Of a DNA stretch of 64,000 nt, positions 8,051-16,046 are shown piece by piece; the first letter of the stretch is position 1; the number at the start of each line of letters is the position of its first letter. Under the pieces are notes generated by a model, which was not told where the DNA came from, ran no database searches, and saw only the letters and a list, made by a program, of their open reading frames with translations. This DNA is from Variovorax sp. OK212 (lineage in GTDB: Bacteria; Pseudomonadota; Gammaproteobacteria; Burkholderiales; Burkholderiaceae_C), in assembly GCF_900112425.1 (NCBI RefSeq), contig NZ_FOLP01000002.1, positions 763,672 through 827,671 of the forward strand. Direction: 5' to 3'. Made by a program: the position numbers and the translations under genes.

Positions 8051-8910
8051 AGCACGCCGCGCGGCGCGCGGCACAGGCCCCAGAAACGCAGGCCGCTGAG
8101 CTCGGCCATGCGCACGCCCATCGAGGTCGGCGCTGAGATGGTCGCCATTGCCGCGATGCCCAGGCGCGCGCACTTGCGCACCAGCTCGTGGCTGCCGCGG
8201 CTGGACATCAGCACGAAGCCGGGCTCTTCGAGACGGCCCGCCAGCGCGAGCTTGCCGAGCAACTTGTCGAGCGCGTTGTGGCGGCCGACGTCTTCCATCA
8301 GGTCGCTGAGTTCGCCCTCGACGCTCGCCCAGGCCGCCGCATGGATCGCACCGGCTTCGGCGTTGAGCACCTGGCGCGGCGCCATGGCCGCGAAGGCGCG
8401 CAGCACGGTCGCGAGGTCGATGCGTTCGATCCATTCGCGCGGCGGCACGCGCTGCGGCGAAAGGTCGAGCCCCGCGAAGCTTTCGACACCGCACACGCCG
8501 CAGCCGGTGCGGCCCGCGAGGCTGCGGCGGCGGTCCTTCAGGCGTTCGAAGCTGCGCGTGGAAATCTCGAGCTGCACCTCGACACCTGGCATGCCGTCGG
8601 GCAGGCCGGCGTCGGAAGCGTCGACCGTCCGCACCTCGATGCCGCGGCAATCGGCCGCCGTGTCGAGGATGCCCTCGCTCAGCGCGAAGCCCAGCGCGAA
8701 GGCCTCGAGGTCTTGCGGCGTGGCCATCATCACCGCGTGCGAGACGCCGTTGAACACCAGCGCCACCGGCACCTCGGACGCCAGCGTGTCGTCGCGCACC
8801 ACGCCTTCGGGCGCGAGGCCGCGCTCGCCGAAGACGTGCACGGCATGCCGCGAGAGCGACGGCAATGAATCGGAGTCGAGGGTCGTGGGGTCTTGCATGG
8901 CCGCGGCCAT
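7984..8910 (-). CDS. fdhD: FdhD, formate dehydrogenase sulfurtransferase
   Basis: FdhD passes sulfur from a cysteine desulfurase to the molybdenum cofactor of formate dehydrogenases and is needed for their activity. The 308-residue product carries the conserved CGVC pair (Cys137 and Cys140) in GRTGCGVCG and the family segments FALGFALSEGI, MEDVGRHNALDKL and SSRGSHELVRKC. The ATG at 8910 is 7 bases after the upstream gene's stop; an internal ATG at 8898 is possible. It is the last gene of a minus-strand operon with the oxidoreductase and a winged-helix gene. Its 3' end runs under mnmH. Confidence 0.95.
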   Translation of the reverse strand: MAAAMQDPTTLDSDSLPSLSRHAVHVFGERGLAPEGVVRDDTLASEVPVALVFNGVSHAVMMATPQDLEAFALGFALSEGILDTAADCRGIEVRTVDASDAGLPDGMPGVEVQLEISTRSFERLKDRRRSLAGRTGCGVCGVESFAGLDLSPQRVPPREWIERIDLATVLRAFAAMAPRQVLNAEAGAIHAAAWASVEGELSDLMEDVGRHNALDKLLGKLALAGRLEEPGFVLMSSRGSHELVRKCARLGIAAMATISAPTSMGVRMAELSGLRFWGLCRAPRGVLYADGLAPSPSASTASATASMP

Positions 8911-8917
8911 TGTCCGC

Positions 8918-9226
8918 TCAGCCGGCGTCTTCGTCAGCCGGCAGGGCGTCGACGCAGGCGCGGCCCGCGTCGGTGAGGTGCGCCACCCAGCGGTCGTCCA
9001 GCTGCACCACGCGCACCCAGCCGGGCCCGCGCACGCCGCCGATGGCGGCATCGCCCATCAGCGTGAGATGGCGCATGACCACGCTCGCGCCCTGCCCCAG
9101 CCGCTTGCCCAGGCGCGGCAGCGACATGCCGCCCTCGCCCGGTGCTTCGGCGAGCGCGCGCAGGATGGCCACGCAGAAGGAGTCGGCGCCGAAAGAAGAA
9201 GAGGAAGAAGAAGTGGCGGCGGTCAT
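8918..9226 (-). CDS. Small winged-helix-like protein between the oxidoreductase and fdhD
   Basis: This 102-residue protein looks like a short winged-helix DNA-binding or interaction domain: CVAILRALAEAPGEGGMSLPRLGKRLGQGASVVMRHLTLMGDAAIGG, then a beta wing and HLTDAGRACVDAL. The start ATG overlaps the oxidoreductase stop (ATGA, 9223-9226), so translation is probably coupled. The N-terminus has a run of six serines encoded by TCT/TCC/TTC-rich DNA, unlike neighbouring codon use. It may regulate the operon or help mature the enzyme; no function is known from sequence alone. Confidence 0.75.
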   Translation of the reverse strand: MTAATSSSSSSFGADSFCVAILRALAEAPGEGGMSLPRLGKRLGQGASVVMRHLTLMGDAAIGGVRGPGWVRVVQLDDRWVAHLTDAGRACVDALPADEDAG

Positions 9227-11571
9227 GCCGCCACGGTATCAGCCTCGGCCGGCGCGGGTGCGGGCGCCACGTGCAACGACAGCACCACGGGAATGGACTT
9301 GGAGGTCGGCGTGCCCGCGTTCTCGGCCACCGACGACAGCGGCACCAGCGGGTTGGTCTCGGGGTAGTACGCCGCGAGGTTGCCGCGCGGAATGTCGTAC
9401 GCCACCAGCTTGAAACGGTCGGCGCGGCGCTCCTGGCCGTCGCTCCACACGGTCTGGATGTCGACCCAGTCGCCGTCCTTCAGCCCCAGGTGGCGGATGT
9501 CGTCCTTGTGGATGAAGACCACGCGGCGCTGGCCGAACACGCCGCGGTAGCGGTCGTCCATGCCGTAGATGGTGGTGTTGTACTGGTCGTGCGAACGCGT
9601 GGTGAGCAGCGTGAAGACCACCGTGTCGGTCTGCTTCGCGAAGCGCGCGCGGGCGCGGTGCGCGTGGGTGTCCAGCGGCACGGCGTGCGTGAAGAACACG
9701 GCCTTCTTGGAGGGGGTGTTCCACACGCGCTCGCTCGCGGTGTTGCGCAGGCGAAAACCGCCGGGGTGCGCCACGCGGGTGTTGAAGTCCTTGAAGTCGT
9801 CGAACACGGCTTCGATCTTGTCGCGGATGCGCGCGTAGTCCTCGATGAGCCACAGCCACGGCGTCTTGCTGCGCGCGCCGATGGTGGCGGCCGCCAGGCG
9901 CGCCACGATGGCGGGCTCCGACAAGAGGTGCTCCGAGGCGGGCGGGTTGATGCCCATCGAGATGTGCACCATGCTCATGGAGTCTTCCACCGTCACGCCC
10001 TGCGCGCCGTGGGCCTGCATGTCGATCTCGGTGCGGCCCAGGCACGGAAGGATGATGGCCTCGCGCCCGTGGATCACGTGGCTGCGGTTGAGCTTGGTGG
10101 TCACGTGCACCGTGAGGTCGCACTTCTGCAGGCCCTTCCAGGTCTGGTAGGTGTCGGGCGTGGCGGCCGCGAAGTTGCCGCCGAGCGCGAAGAACACCTT
10201 GCCCTTGCCGTCGAGCATCAGCCGGATGGCCTCGACCGTGTCCACGCCGTTCTGGCGCGGCGGCTCGAAATCGAACACCTTCTGCAGCCGGTCGAGCAGC
10301 GCCGCGGGCGGCTTCTCCCAGATGCCCATGGTGCGGTCGCCCTGCACGTTGCTGTGGCCGCGCACCGGGCAGGCGCCCGCGCCTTCGCGGCCCATGTGGC
10401 CGCACAGCATGAGCCAGTTGCCGATCATCTGGATGGTGGCCACCGAGTGCTGGTGCTGCGTGATGCCCATGCCCCAGCAGGCGATGACCCGCTTGGCGCC
10501 CAGGTACACGTCGGCGGCGGCGCGGATCTGCGCCTCGCTCAGGCCCGACTCCTGCACCAGGATGTCCCACGACTCGGCGCGCAGGTCGTCGGCCAGCGCC
10601 TCGAAACCGGTGGTGTGCTCGGCGATGAATTCGTGGTCGAGCACCGAAGGCTCGCCGCGCGCCACGGCCGCGTCTTCGCGCTCGATGACGTGCTTCATCA
10701 TCCCCTTGACCGCGGAGAAGTCGCCGCCCACGCGCAGCTGGAAGTAGTGCGTGCTGATGGGCGTGGAGCCCATGGTGGCCATCTCGAGCTTGTCCTGCGG
10801 ATCGGCGAAACGCTCCAGCCCGCGCTCGCGCAGCGGGTTGAAGCTCACGATGCGCGCGCCGCGCTTGGAGGCCATGCGCAGCTCGCCGAGCATGCGCGGG
10901 TGGTTGGTGCCGGGGTTCTGGCCGAAGATGAAGATGGCGTCGGCCTTCTCGAAGTCTTCCAGCGTGACCGTGCCCTTGCCCACGCCGATCTGCGGGCGCA
11001 TGCCGCTGCCGCTGGGCTCGTGGCACATGTTCGAGCAGTCGGGAAAGTTGTTGGTGCCGTACTCGCGCACGAACAGCTGGTACAGGAACGCAGCCTCGTT
11101 GCTGGCGCGGCCCGAGGTGTAGAAGATCGCCTGGTTCGGGTCGGGCAACGCGTTCAGGTGCAGCGCGATGCGCTCGAAGGCGGCGTCCCATTCGATGGGC
11201 ACGTACCGGTCGCTGGCCGCGTCGTAGGCCATGGGGTGCGTGAGGCGGCCCTGGTCTTCGAGCCAGAAGTCGCTTTGCTGGGCCAGCTCGGCCACGGTGT
11301 GTTTCGCAAACAGCTCCGGGCCGGCGCGGCGCGCGGTGGCCTCGGCGGCCACGGCCTTCACGCCGTTCTCGCAGAACTCGAAGGTCGAGGCATGGTTGCG
11401 GTCGGGCCAGGCGCAGCCGGGGCAATCGAAGCCGTCGGGCTGGTTGGCCGAGAGCAGCGTCTTCGCGCCCTTGATGGGAATGTCCTGGCGCAGCAGCGCA
11501 TTCGTGACGCTGCGCAACGCGCCCCAGCCGCCGGCGGGGCCCTTGTAAAACTCGATCTTCTGCTCGCTCAT
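9223..11571 (-). CDS. YdeP/FdhF-type molybdopterin oxidoreductase (formate dehydrogenase-like), Cys form
   Basis: This 782-residue protein belongs to the molybdopterin oxidoreductase family close to E. coli YdeP. Cys183 in NMCHEPSG aligns with the Sec140 motif (VUHGPS) of formate dehydrogenase H, so this enzyme uses Cys and no in-frame UGA is needed. The N-terminal region has Cys50, Cys53 and Cys67 (CPGCAWPD and FEFCENG) and not a full four-Cys iron-sulfur motif. There is no Tat signal, so it should be cytoplasmic. The ATG at 11571 (MSEQKIEFYKGPAGGW) fits the family start. It heads an operon with the winged-helix gene and fdhD. Real substrate is uncertain. Confidence 0.9.
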   Translation of the reverse strand: MSEQKIEFYKGPAGGWGALRSVTNALLRQDIPIKGAKTLLSANQPDGFDCPGCAWPDRNHASTFEFCENGVKAVAAEATARRAGPELFAKHTVAELAQQSDFWLEDQGRLTHPMAYDAASDRYVPIEWDAAFERIALHLNALPDPNQAIFYTSGRASNEAAFLYQLFVREYGTNNFPDCSNMCHEPSGSGMRPQIGVGKGTVTLEDFEKADAIFIFGQNPGTNHPRMLGELRMASKRGARIVSFNPLRERGLERFADPQDKLEMATMGSTPISTHYFQLRVGGDFSAVKGMMKHVIEREDAAVARGEPSVLDHEFIAEHTTGFEALADDLRAESWDILVQESGLSEAQIRAAADVYLGAKRVIACWGMGITQHQHSVATIQMIGNWLMLCGHMGREGAGACPVRGHSNVQGDRTMGIWEKPPAALLDRLQKVFDFEPPRQNGVDTVEAIRLMLDGKGKVFFALGGNFAAATPDTYQTWKGLQKCDLTVHVTTKLNRSHVIHGREAIILPCLGRTEIDMQAHGAQGVTVEDSMSMVHISMGINPPASEHLLSEPAIVARLAAATIGARSKTPWLWLIEDYARIRDKIEAVFDDFKDFNTRVAHPGGFRLRNTASERVWNTPSKKAVFFTHAVPLDTHAHRARARFAKQTDTVVFTLLTTRSHDQYNTTIYGMDDRYRGVFGQRRVVFIHKDDIRHLGLKDGDWVDIQTVWSDGQERRADRFKLVAYDIPRGNLAAYYPETNPLVPLSSVAENAGTPTSKSIPVVLSLHVAPAPAPAEADTVAA

Positions 11572-11666
11572 GCCGGGAGTGTTCGCCCCCCGGATGCCGC
11601 AGTCAAATTGGATCGGCACATGCGGTGATTCAAAACGGAAATGAAGGGGCTTTTGCGGGGCCCGCC

Positions 11667-11757
11667 CCGGGGCCGATCAGCGTGGTGGCCGAAGACGTGC
11701 CGGCGAATGTGCCCGCGGCAGGGGTGCCGTGCAAGGTGCTGCGGGAGATCACGGCGC
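11667..11757 (+). pseudogene. Remnant of a hexapeptide-repeat acetyltransferase 3' end
   Basis: The plus-strand frame at 11667 reads PGPISVVAEDVPANVPAAGVPCKVLREI, which resembles the tail of left-handed beta-helix acetyltransferases (typically SVVTKDVP..V.AGVPCKVIREI). Nothing upstream continues the protein. About base 11760 the sequence switches to the antisense of a toxin gene, so this looks like a junction scar. It is a similarity judged by eye. Confidence 0.5.
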
Positions 11758-11760
11758 GGG

Positions 11761-12227
11761 TTGTCGCCCGCCTTGCGGCAAGTGAACGGTGAAAAGCGCA
11801 ACGCGGCCATGCCGTTTCCGATCGCCTCGAGGGCGCGCTCGGCCAACGCCGGGTCGCCGTCTCTCGCCAGTTCCCGCTCGCGCACGAAGTCGTACAGCCG
11901 CTCGATGTCTTCGGCCGCCTGGCGCGCGAACCGAACCGCGCAGCTCACCGGCGCGCCGCGTTCTGGCGCTTCCTTGCCGATTCGAGTTTGCTTTCCGAGG
12001 CGATGCATCACCTCGCCTGCATCGGCATGGTCGCCGCTGCGGCGGGCGCCGGCCAGTGAAGCCATGCCGCGCGCAACGAATTCGGCCTGGCTCTTGCGCT
12101 GCAGGACACAGGCGCGCACCGCGGCCTCGACGAACTGGGACAGGGATTCACCCTCGCCGAGCACGCGCTCGACTTCGTCCCGGAACTCGGGCTCCACGCG
12201 AACGGAAGGAATGGTGGCGCTTTTCAT
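11761..12227 (-). pseudogene. Decayed toxin-antitoxin pair: antitoxin fused in frame to a truncated RelE/ParE-like toxin
   Basis: From the ATG at 12227 the product begins as a short antitoxin (MKSATIPSVRVEPEFRDEVE, then GESLSQFVEAAVRA and QAEFVARGMASL). It reads on with no stop into a ParE/RelE-like toxin from about 11948, where a GTG could be the old toxin start (VSCAVRFARQAAEDIERLYDFVRERELA). The toxin matches as far as SPFTCRKAGDN (about 11761) and then loses its C-terminus to the acetyltransferase scar; the frame stays open to 11568 with unrelated residues. The loss of the stop between the genes and of the toxin end suggests an inactive locus, although the antitoxin part could still bind DNA. 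Confidence 0.65.
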
Positions 12228-12235
12228 CGCCAAAG

Positions 12236-12255
12236 TGCATCGCTTGTGCGATGCA
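12236..12255. promoter_or_regulatory. Inverted repeat upstream of the antitoxin, likely old operator
   Basis: A perfect 8-bp inverted repeat, TGCATCGC, spacer TTGT, GCGATGCA, lies 8 bases upstream of the antitoxin start. Antitoxins commonly repress their own promoter at such palindromes. Function is inferred from position and symmetry. Confidence 0.6.
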
Positions 12256-12288
12256 AACAACCCAAAGCCGGCGGTCAGCGGCCAGTGG

Positions 12289-13077
12289 TCAGCCGCGCGC
12301 GTCCTGCATCAGCAGCCCGCGCAACTTGCTGCGCAGCGGCGTGTCTTCGACCTCCTGCACGCCGGCGACGTCGCGCAGCGCGAAGTCGCGGCTCTGCGCG
12401 TCGTGCAGGTCGATCTCGCGCACCACCTGGCCGTCGCGGTAGACGAAAGCCACGTCGGCCAGCGCGAGCACGTCCTCGATGTCGTGCGTGATCATCAGCA
12501 CCGGAATGCCCCACTGCTTGCGCACCTGGGCAAGCTCGTTGCGCAGTTCGGTGCGCAGCATCGGGTTGAGCGCGGCGAAGGGCTCGTCGAGCAGCAGCAC
12601 CTGCGGCTCGCAGGCCAGCGCACGGGCCAGCGCCACGCGCTGCTGCTGGCCGCCCGACAGGTTCTGCGGGCGGCTGTCGGCCAGCGCCGCGAGCCCGAAG
12701 CTCTCGAGCAGCGCCTGCACGCGCTCGGCGTCCTTCGCGGGCGGCTTGCGGCGATGCCACGCGGTCAGCCCGAAGGCCACGTTCTCGCGCACGCTCAGGT
12801 GCGGGAACAGCGCGTAGTCCTGGAACAGGTAGCCCACGCGCCGTGCCGGCGCGGGCACGTCGATGCGCCGCGCCGAGTCGTACAGCGTGCGGCCGTCGAG
12901 CCGCACATGGCCCGACGCCGGATGCAGCAGCCCCGCAATGGCCTGCAGCGTGAGCGACTTGCCCGCGCCCGACGGACCGTAGAGCGCGGCGAAAGGCACG
13001 TCGGTCCGAAAGCGCACGGCCAGGTCGAAGCGGCGAGCCCCGTCCTTCACCGAGAGCTTCAGATCGACGTCGATCAT
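12289..13077 (-). CDS. modC: ModC, molybdate ABC importer ATPase
   Basis: This 262-residue ATPase has Walker A GPSGAGKS, signature LSGGQQQRVALARAL, Walker B LLLDEPFAALNP and the H-loop THD. The C-terminal part is short and shows no full TOBE (molybdate-binding) domain, which differs from E. coli ModC (about 350 residues). Its start overlaps the modA stop (ATGA, 13074-13077). It is the last gene of a modB-modA-modC operon. Sulfate or tungstate specificity cannot be excluded, but the modA and modB neighbours and the molybdoenzyme context support molybdate. Confidence 0.9.
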   Translation of the reverse strand: MIDVDLKLSVKDGARRFDLAVRFRTDVPFAALYGPSGAGKSLTLQAIAGLLHPASGHVRLDGRTLYDSARRIDVPAPARRVGYLFQDYALFPHLSVRENVAFGLTAWHRRKPPAKDAERVQALLESFGLAALADSRPQNLSGGQQQRVALARALACEPQVLLLDEPFAALNPMLRTELRNELAQVRKQWGIPVLMITHDIEDVLALADVAFVYRDGQVVREIDLHDAQSRDFALRDVAGVQEVEDTPLRSKLRGLLMQDARG

Positions 13078-13823
13078 GGTTTGCCGAAACCGTAGCGCGT
13101 GAGCACTTCCTGCGCGGCGGGGGTCGCGAGGAAGCTGACGAACTCGCCGGCCAGCGCCTTCTGCTTGCTGTCGGCCACCACGGCGATCGGGTACGTCACG
13201 GGCGTGTGGCCGGTGGGCGTGAAGGCGATCTTCACCTTGTCGCCGGCCACGGCCGCGTCGGTGCGGTAGACGAAGCCGGCCTCGACCTCGCCGCGGCTCA
13301 CGTAGTCGAGCACCTGGCGCACGCTGTCGGCCTGCACGAACTTGGGCTCGAGCGTGGTCCAGAGGTTGGCGCCGTCCAGCACCTGCTTGGTGTAGCGCCC
13401 GACCGGCACGGTCGCGACCTTGCCCACGGCGATCTTCTTGACGTTGGCACCGCCCAGGTCCTGCAGCGTCTTCAGGCCCACCGCGTCCTTGGCGGGCTCG
13501 ACGAGCACCAGGCTGTTGGTGACGAAGTCCTTGCGGGTGGCGGTGTCGATCAGCTTCTGCTCGACGCCGCGGTTCATGGTGTCCTGGTCGGCGCTGGCGA
13601 ACACGTCCACGGGCGCGCCCTGGCCGATCTGCTGCAGCAGCACGCCCGAGGCGGCGAAGTTGAAGCGCACCGTGGCGCCCGACTTGGCGGCCTCGAACCT
13701 GGGACCGATTTCCTTGAACGCATCGGTCAGGCTGGCGGCGGCGGACACGGTGATCTGCTGCGCGCCGGCGGCCAGCGGCAGGGCGAGAGCAAGAACCAAC
13801 GACAGGAGGCGGAACGGGCGCAT
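13074..13823 (-). CDS. modA: ModA, molybdate-binding periplasmic protein
   Basis: This 249-residue protein has a signal peptide (MRPFRLLSLVLALALPLAAGAQQ) and the ModA pattern ITVSAAASLTDAFKEIGPRFE, FNFAASGVLLQQIGQGAPVDVFASAD and IAVGKVATVPVGRYTKQVL. It would capture molybdate or tungstate in the periplasm and hand it to ModB. The ATG at 13823 is fixed by the signal peptide. Spacing to modB is 35 bases; it overlaps modC by four bases. Confidence 0.95.
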   Translation of the reverse strand: MRPFRLLSLVLALALPLAAGAQQITVSAAASLTDAFKEIGPRFEAAKSGATVRFNFAASGVLLQQIGQGAPVDVFASADQDTMNRGVEQKLIDTATRKDFVTNSLVLVEPAKDAVGLKTLQDLGGANVKKIAVGKVATVPVGRYTKQVLDGANLWTTLEPKFVQADSVRQVLDYVSRGEVEAGFVYRTDAAVAGDKVKIAFTPTGHTPVTYPIAVVADSKQKALAGEFVSFLATPAAQEVLTRYGFGKP

Positions 13824-13858
13824 GGAGAACTCCAGATTGCTTGTTTGTTGAAACGGAA

Positions 13859-14542
13859 TCAGCGAAGGGAAAAGAAGCGGTTCGACAGCACCAGCACGGT
13901 GACCGACAGCAGCGAGGTGACCACGACCAGCAGCAGCGCGAGGTCGTCGTGGCCGGCCTGCACCGCGTCGTAGATGGCCATCGACAGCGTCTGGGTCTGC
14001 TTGGGAATGGAGCCCGCCACCATCAGCGACGCGCCGAACTCGCCCATGGCGCGCGCGAAGGCCAGCAGCGTGCCGGCCAGGATGCCGGGCCAGGCCAGCG
14101 GCAGCGTGACGCGCAGGAACACGGAAAAAGGCGACTGCCGCAGCGTGCTGGCCGCGGCCTCGAGCGAGCGGTCGACGCCCGAGAACGCCGCGCTGGCCGA
14201 CTTGAGCACCAGCGGCAGCGCCACCACGGCCGAGGCCACCACGGCGCCGTGCCAGCTGAAGATGATGGTGTAGTCGAGGTGCTCGCGCAGCCACGCGCCC
14301 AGCGGGCTGCGGCGCCCGGCCGCCACCAGGATGGCGTAGCCGATCACGGTCGGCGGCAGCACCAGCGGCAGCATGAATATGGCCTCGAGCACGGTGCGCC
14401 CGAAGAAGCGCTTGCGCGCGAACACCCAGCCCAGCGCCACGCCGACCACCAGTGCCAGCAAGGTCGCCACGGCCGCGACCTTGAGCGACAGCACCAGCGG
14501 AAACCAGTCGGTGGAGGCGATGAGCGAGTTCGTCGTGTTCAT
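13859..14542 (-). CDS. modB: ModB, molybdate ABC importer permease
   Basis: This 227-residue membrane protein has about five hydrophobic helices and the permease loop ASTLRQSPFSVFLRVTLPLAWPGILAGTLLAFARAMGEFGASLMVAG, typical of ModB. It is the first gene of the operon, giving the order B-A-C in place of the usual A-B-C. Supplying molybdate fits the nearby oxidoreductase and fdhD. Confidence 0.94.
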   Translation of the reverse strand: MNTTNSLIASTDWFPLVLSLKVAAVATLLALVVGVALGWVFARKRFFGRTVLEAIFMLPLVLPPTVIGYAILVAAGRRSPLGAWLREHLDYTIIFSWHGAVVASAVVALPLVLKSASAAFSGVDRSLEAAASTLRQSPFSVFLRVTLPLAWPGILAGTLLAFARAMGEFGASLMVAGSIPKQTQTLSMAIYDAVQAGHDDLALLLVVVTSLLSVTVLVLSNRFFSLR

Positions 14543-14650
14543 GAGAATACGGCGGGATTGTTACATGATGAGGCTCAAGGTTCTCACGGGGGTGCGCAGA
14601 TGGAGGAGTCTCCATATACTGCGGGATACAGCGTAGGAGACATTCCCCCC
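14543..14650. promoter_or_regulatory. Divergent control region between modB and a small plus-strand gene
   Basis: An inverted repeat with arms GTCTCC (14608-14613) and GGAGAC (14636-14641) frames a -10-like TATACT (14615-14620) for the plus-strand gene. It could be an operator for the divergent pair. It does not match the E. coli ModE consensus well, so I do not call it a ModE site. Confidence 0.35.
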
Positions 14651-14890
14651 ATGCGCGCATCCGCCCACGACACCGTTGTCCGTTCGATCTCCGGCAGGCC
14701 GGAGCTTCGCCACGCGACGCCAGTGCAGGAATGGCGCATCGAGCGGTCGATGGACGCCGCGGGTTTCGTGCTGTCGATCACCGCGCCCGACGGCGCGAGC
14801 CAGTCCTTCTTCGTGGCGCAGGCCGACGCCGACGACATCGGCGAAGTGCTGCGCCGGCAGGCGGCGTGGGTCGACCAGCGGGAGCAGTGA
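14651..14890 (+). CDS. Small hypothetical protein, 79 residues
   Basis: I do not recognise this gene. The product (MRASAHDTVVRSISGRP, then WRIERSMDAAGFVLSITAPDGASQSFFVAQADADDIGEVLRRQ) looks like a real soluble protein with a beta-rich centre and a helical end. A GGAG at 14636-14639 precedes the ATG at a somewhat long distance. It is divergent from modB and 5 bases upstream of a nitroreductase gene, so the two are probably one operon. Confidence 0.6.
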   Translation: MRASAHDTVVRSISGRPELRHATPVQEWRIERSMDAAGFVLSITAPDGASQSFFVAQADADDIGEVLRRQAAWVDQREQ

Positions 14891-14895
14891 CGCGC

Positions 14896-15564
14896 ATGTG
14901 GCGGCACATGACGGGTGCGCAGCGCATCCTCGAAGTCCTGCTGACGCGGCGCTCCGTGTCGCCGCGGCGCCTGCAGCAGCCCGGCCCCAACCCCGACGAA
15001 CTCGACGCCATCCTCCAGGCCGGCCTGCGCGCGCCCGACCACGGCGGCCTGCATCCGTGGCGCGTGATCGAGTTCAGGCCGCAGAACCGCGAGGCGCTGG
15101 CCTGGTGCTTCGAGCAGGAGAAGCTGCGGCGCGATCCTCTGGCCGGCCCCGCCGACCTGAAGCGCGCACGCGAACACGCCATGCGCGCGCCCCTGCTGCT
15201 GGGCTTCGTGGTGTCGCCGCGCGAGCGCAGCAAGATCCCGGCGCGCGAACAGTGGCTGAGCGCGGGGGCCGCGCTGGGCAACCTGCTGAGCGCCGCGCAC
15301 CAGCTGGGCTACGGCGCCATCGTGCTGAGCGGCGAACGCTGCTTCGACGAGACGCTGGCGCGGCAGGTGGGCGTGCTGCTGGGCGAGTACCTGGTGGGCT
15401 TCATCAGCATCGGCAGCGTGAAGGAGGCGCCGCCACAGGCGCGCGAGGTGCTGTCGCAGAGCGTGTGGTCGTGCTGGCAGGGATGGCAGGAGCCGCAGGC
15501 CGGCGCCCTGCCTACCCTGCCCGCTCAGCCCATCCGGCCGTCGGAGCGGGTGCGCGGCAGCTGA
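14896..15564 (+). CDS. YdjA-type nitroreductase family protein
   Basis: This 222-residue FMN-dependent oxidoreductase resembles E. coli YdjA: LLTRRSVSPRRLQQPGPNPDELDAILQAGLRAPDHGGLHPWRVIEF is the typical N-terminus, and AGAALGNLLSAAHQLGYGAIVLSGERC the conserved centre. The family reduces nitro compounds or quinones with NAD(P)H, but the physiological substrate is unknown. Starts at 14887 (GTG), 14896 (ATG) and 14908 (ATG) are possible; 14896 is used. Its last 40 bases overlap the end of convergent trmO. Confidence 0.85.
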   Translation: MWRHMTGAQRILEVLLTRRSVSPRRLQQPGPNPDELDAILQAGLRAPDHGGLHPWRVIEFRPQNREALAWCFEQEKLRRDPLAGPADLKRAREHAMRAPLLLGFVVSPRERSKIPAREQWLSAGAALGNLLSAAHQLGYGAIVLSGERCFDETLARQVGVLLGEYLVGFISIGSVKEAPPQAREVLSQSVWSCWQGWQEPQAGALPTLPAQPIRPSERVRGS

Positions 15565-16046
15565 TCGAGCCTGGCGCCGAACCAGCCGACGCGCTCGGTC
15601 TCGCGCACGTCGAACTTCGGCACGTAGGGCTTGATGTCGAGCACGGGCGTGCCGTCCATCATGTCGTTGCCGCTGAAGTGCAGCGTGGTGCCTTCCACCG
15701 ATTCCAGCCGCACGATCGACAGGCCCAGCCGGTTCGGCCGCGCCGGTGCGCGCGTGGCGAACACGCCGTGCGAGGTGTTGTCGAGAAAGGGTACCACCTC
15801 CAGCCGCTCGTGCGCGCACTGGTGCAGGTGGGTGACGAGGATCAGGTAGTCGAAGCCCTCGATGTCGCGCAGGCCCGGCGCGAACTCGGCGAACACCTCG
15901 AGGCGGCCTTTTTCTTCCGGCGCGCCGGCCGTCTGGATCGGCATGCCGGTGGCCTCCGTGAAGCGGCTGCGTACGATGCCGACCGGGCGGCTCACCACGT
16001 CGGCGGCACCGGCGGGTTCGGCGGCTTGGGGGGCTTCAGAGCTCAT
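15525..16046 (-). CDS. trmO: TrmO (TsaA), tRNA t6A37 methyltransferase
   Basis: This 173-residue protein matches the TsaA/TrmO family, which methylates N6-threonylcarbamoyladenosine at position 37 of certain tRNAs with SAM. Family segments seen are PVGIVRSRFTEATGMPIQ, IEGFDYLILVTHLH, GVFATRAPARPNRLGLSIVRL and GTPVLDIKPYVPKFD. It is shorter than E. coli TrmO (about 235 residues) and lacks the extra C-terminal domain. The ATG overlaps the stop of the ModE-like gene (16043-16046), so the two are coupled. Confidence 0.88.
   Translation of the reverse strand: MSSEAPQAAEPAGAADVVSRPVGIVRSRFTEATGMPIQTAGAPEEKGRLEVFAEFAPGLRDIEGFDYLILVTHLHQCAHERLEVVPFLDNTSHGVFATRAPARPNRLGLSIVRLESVEGTTLHFSGNDMMDGTPVLDIKPYVPKFDVRETERVGWFGARLDQLPRTRSDGRMG

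Noticed and set aside
14608..14641. ModE-binding site in front of modB
   Set aside because: The inverted repeat is real, but it lacks the TATATA-type half-sites of known ModE operators, so it is listed only as a generic candidate.
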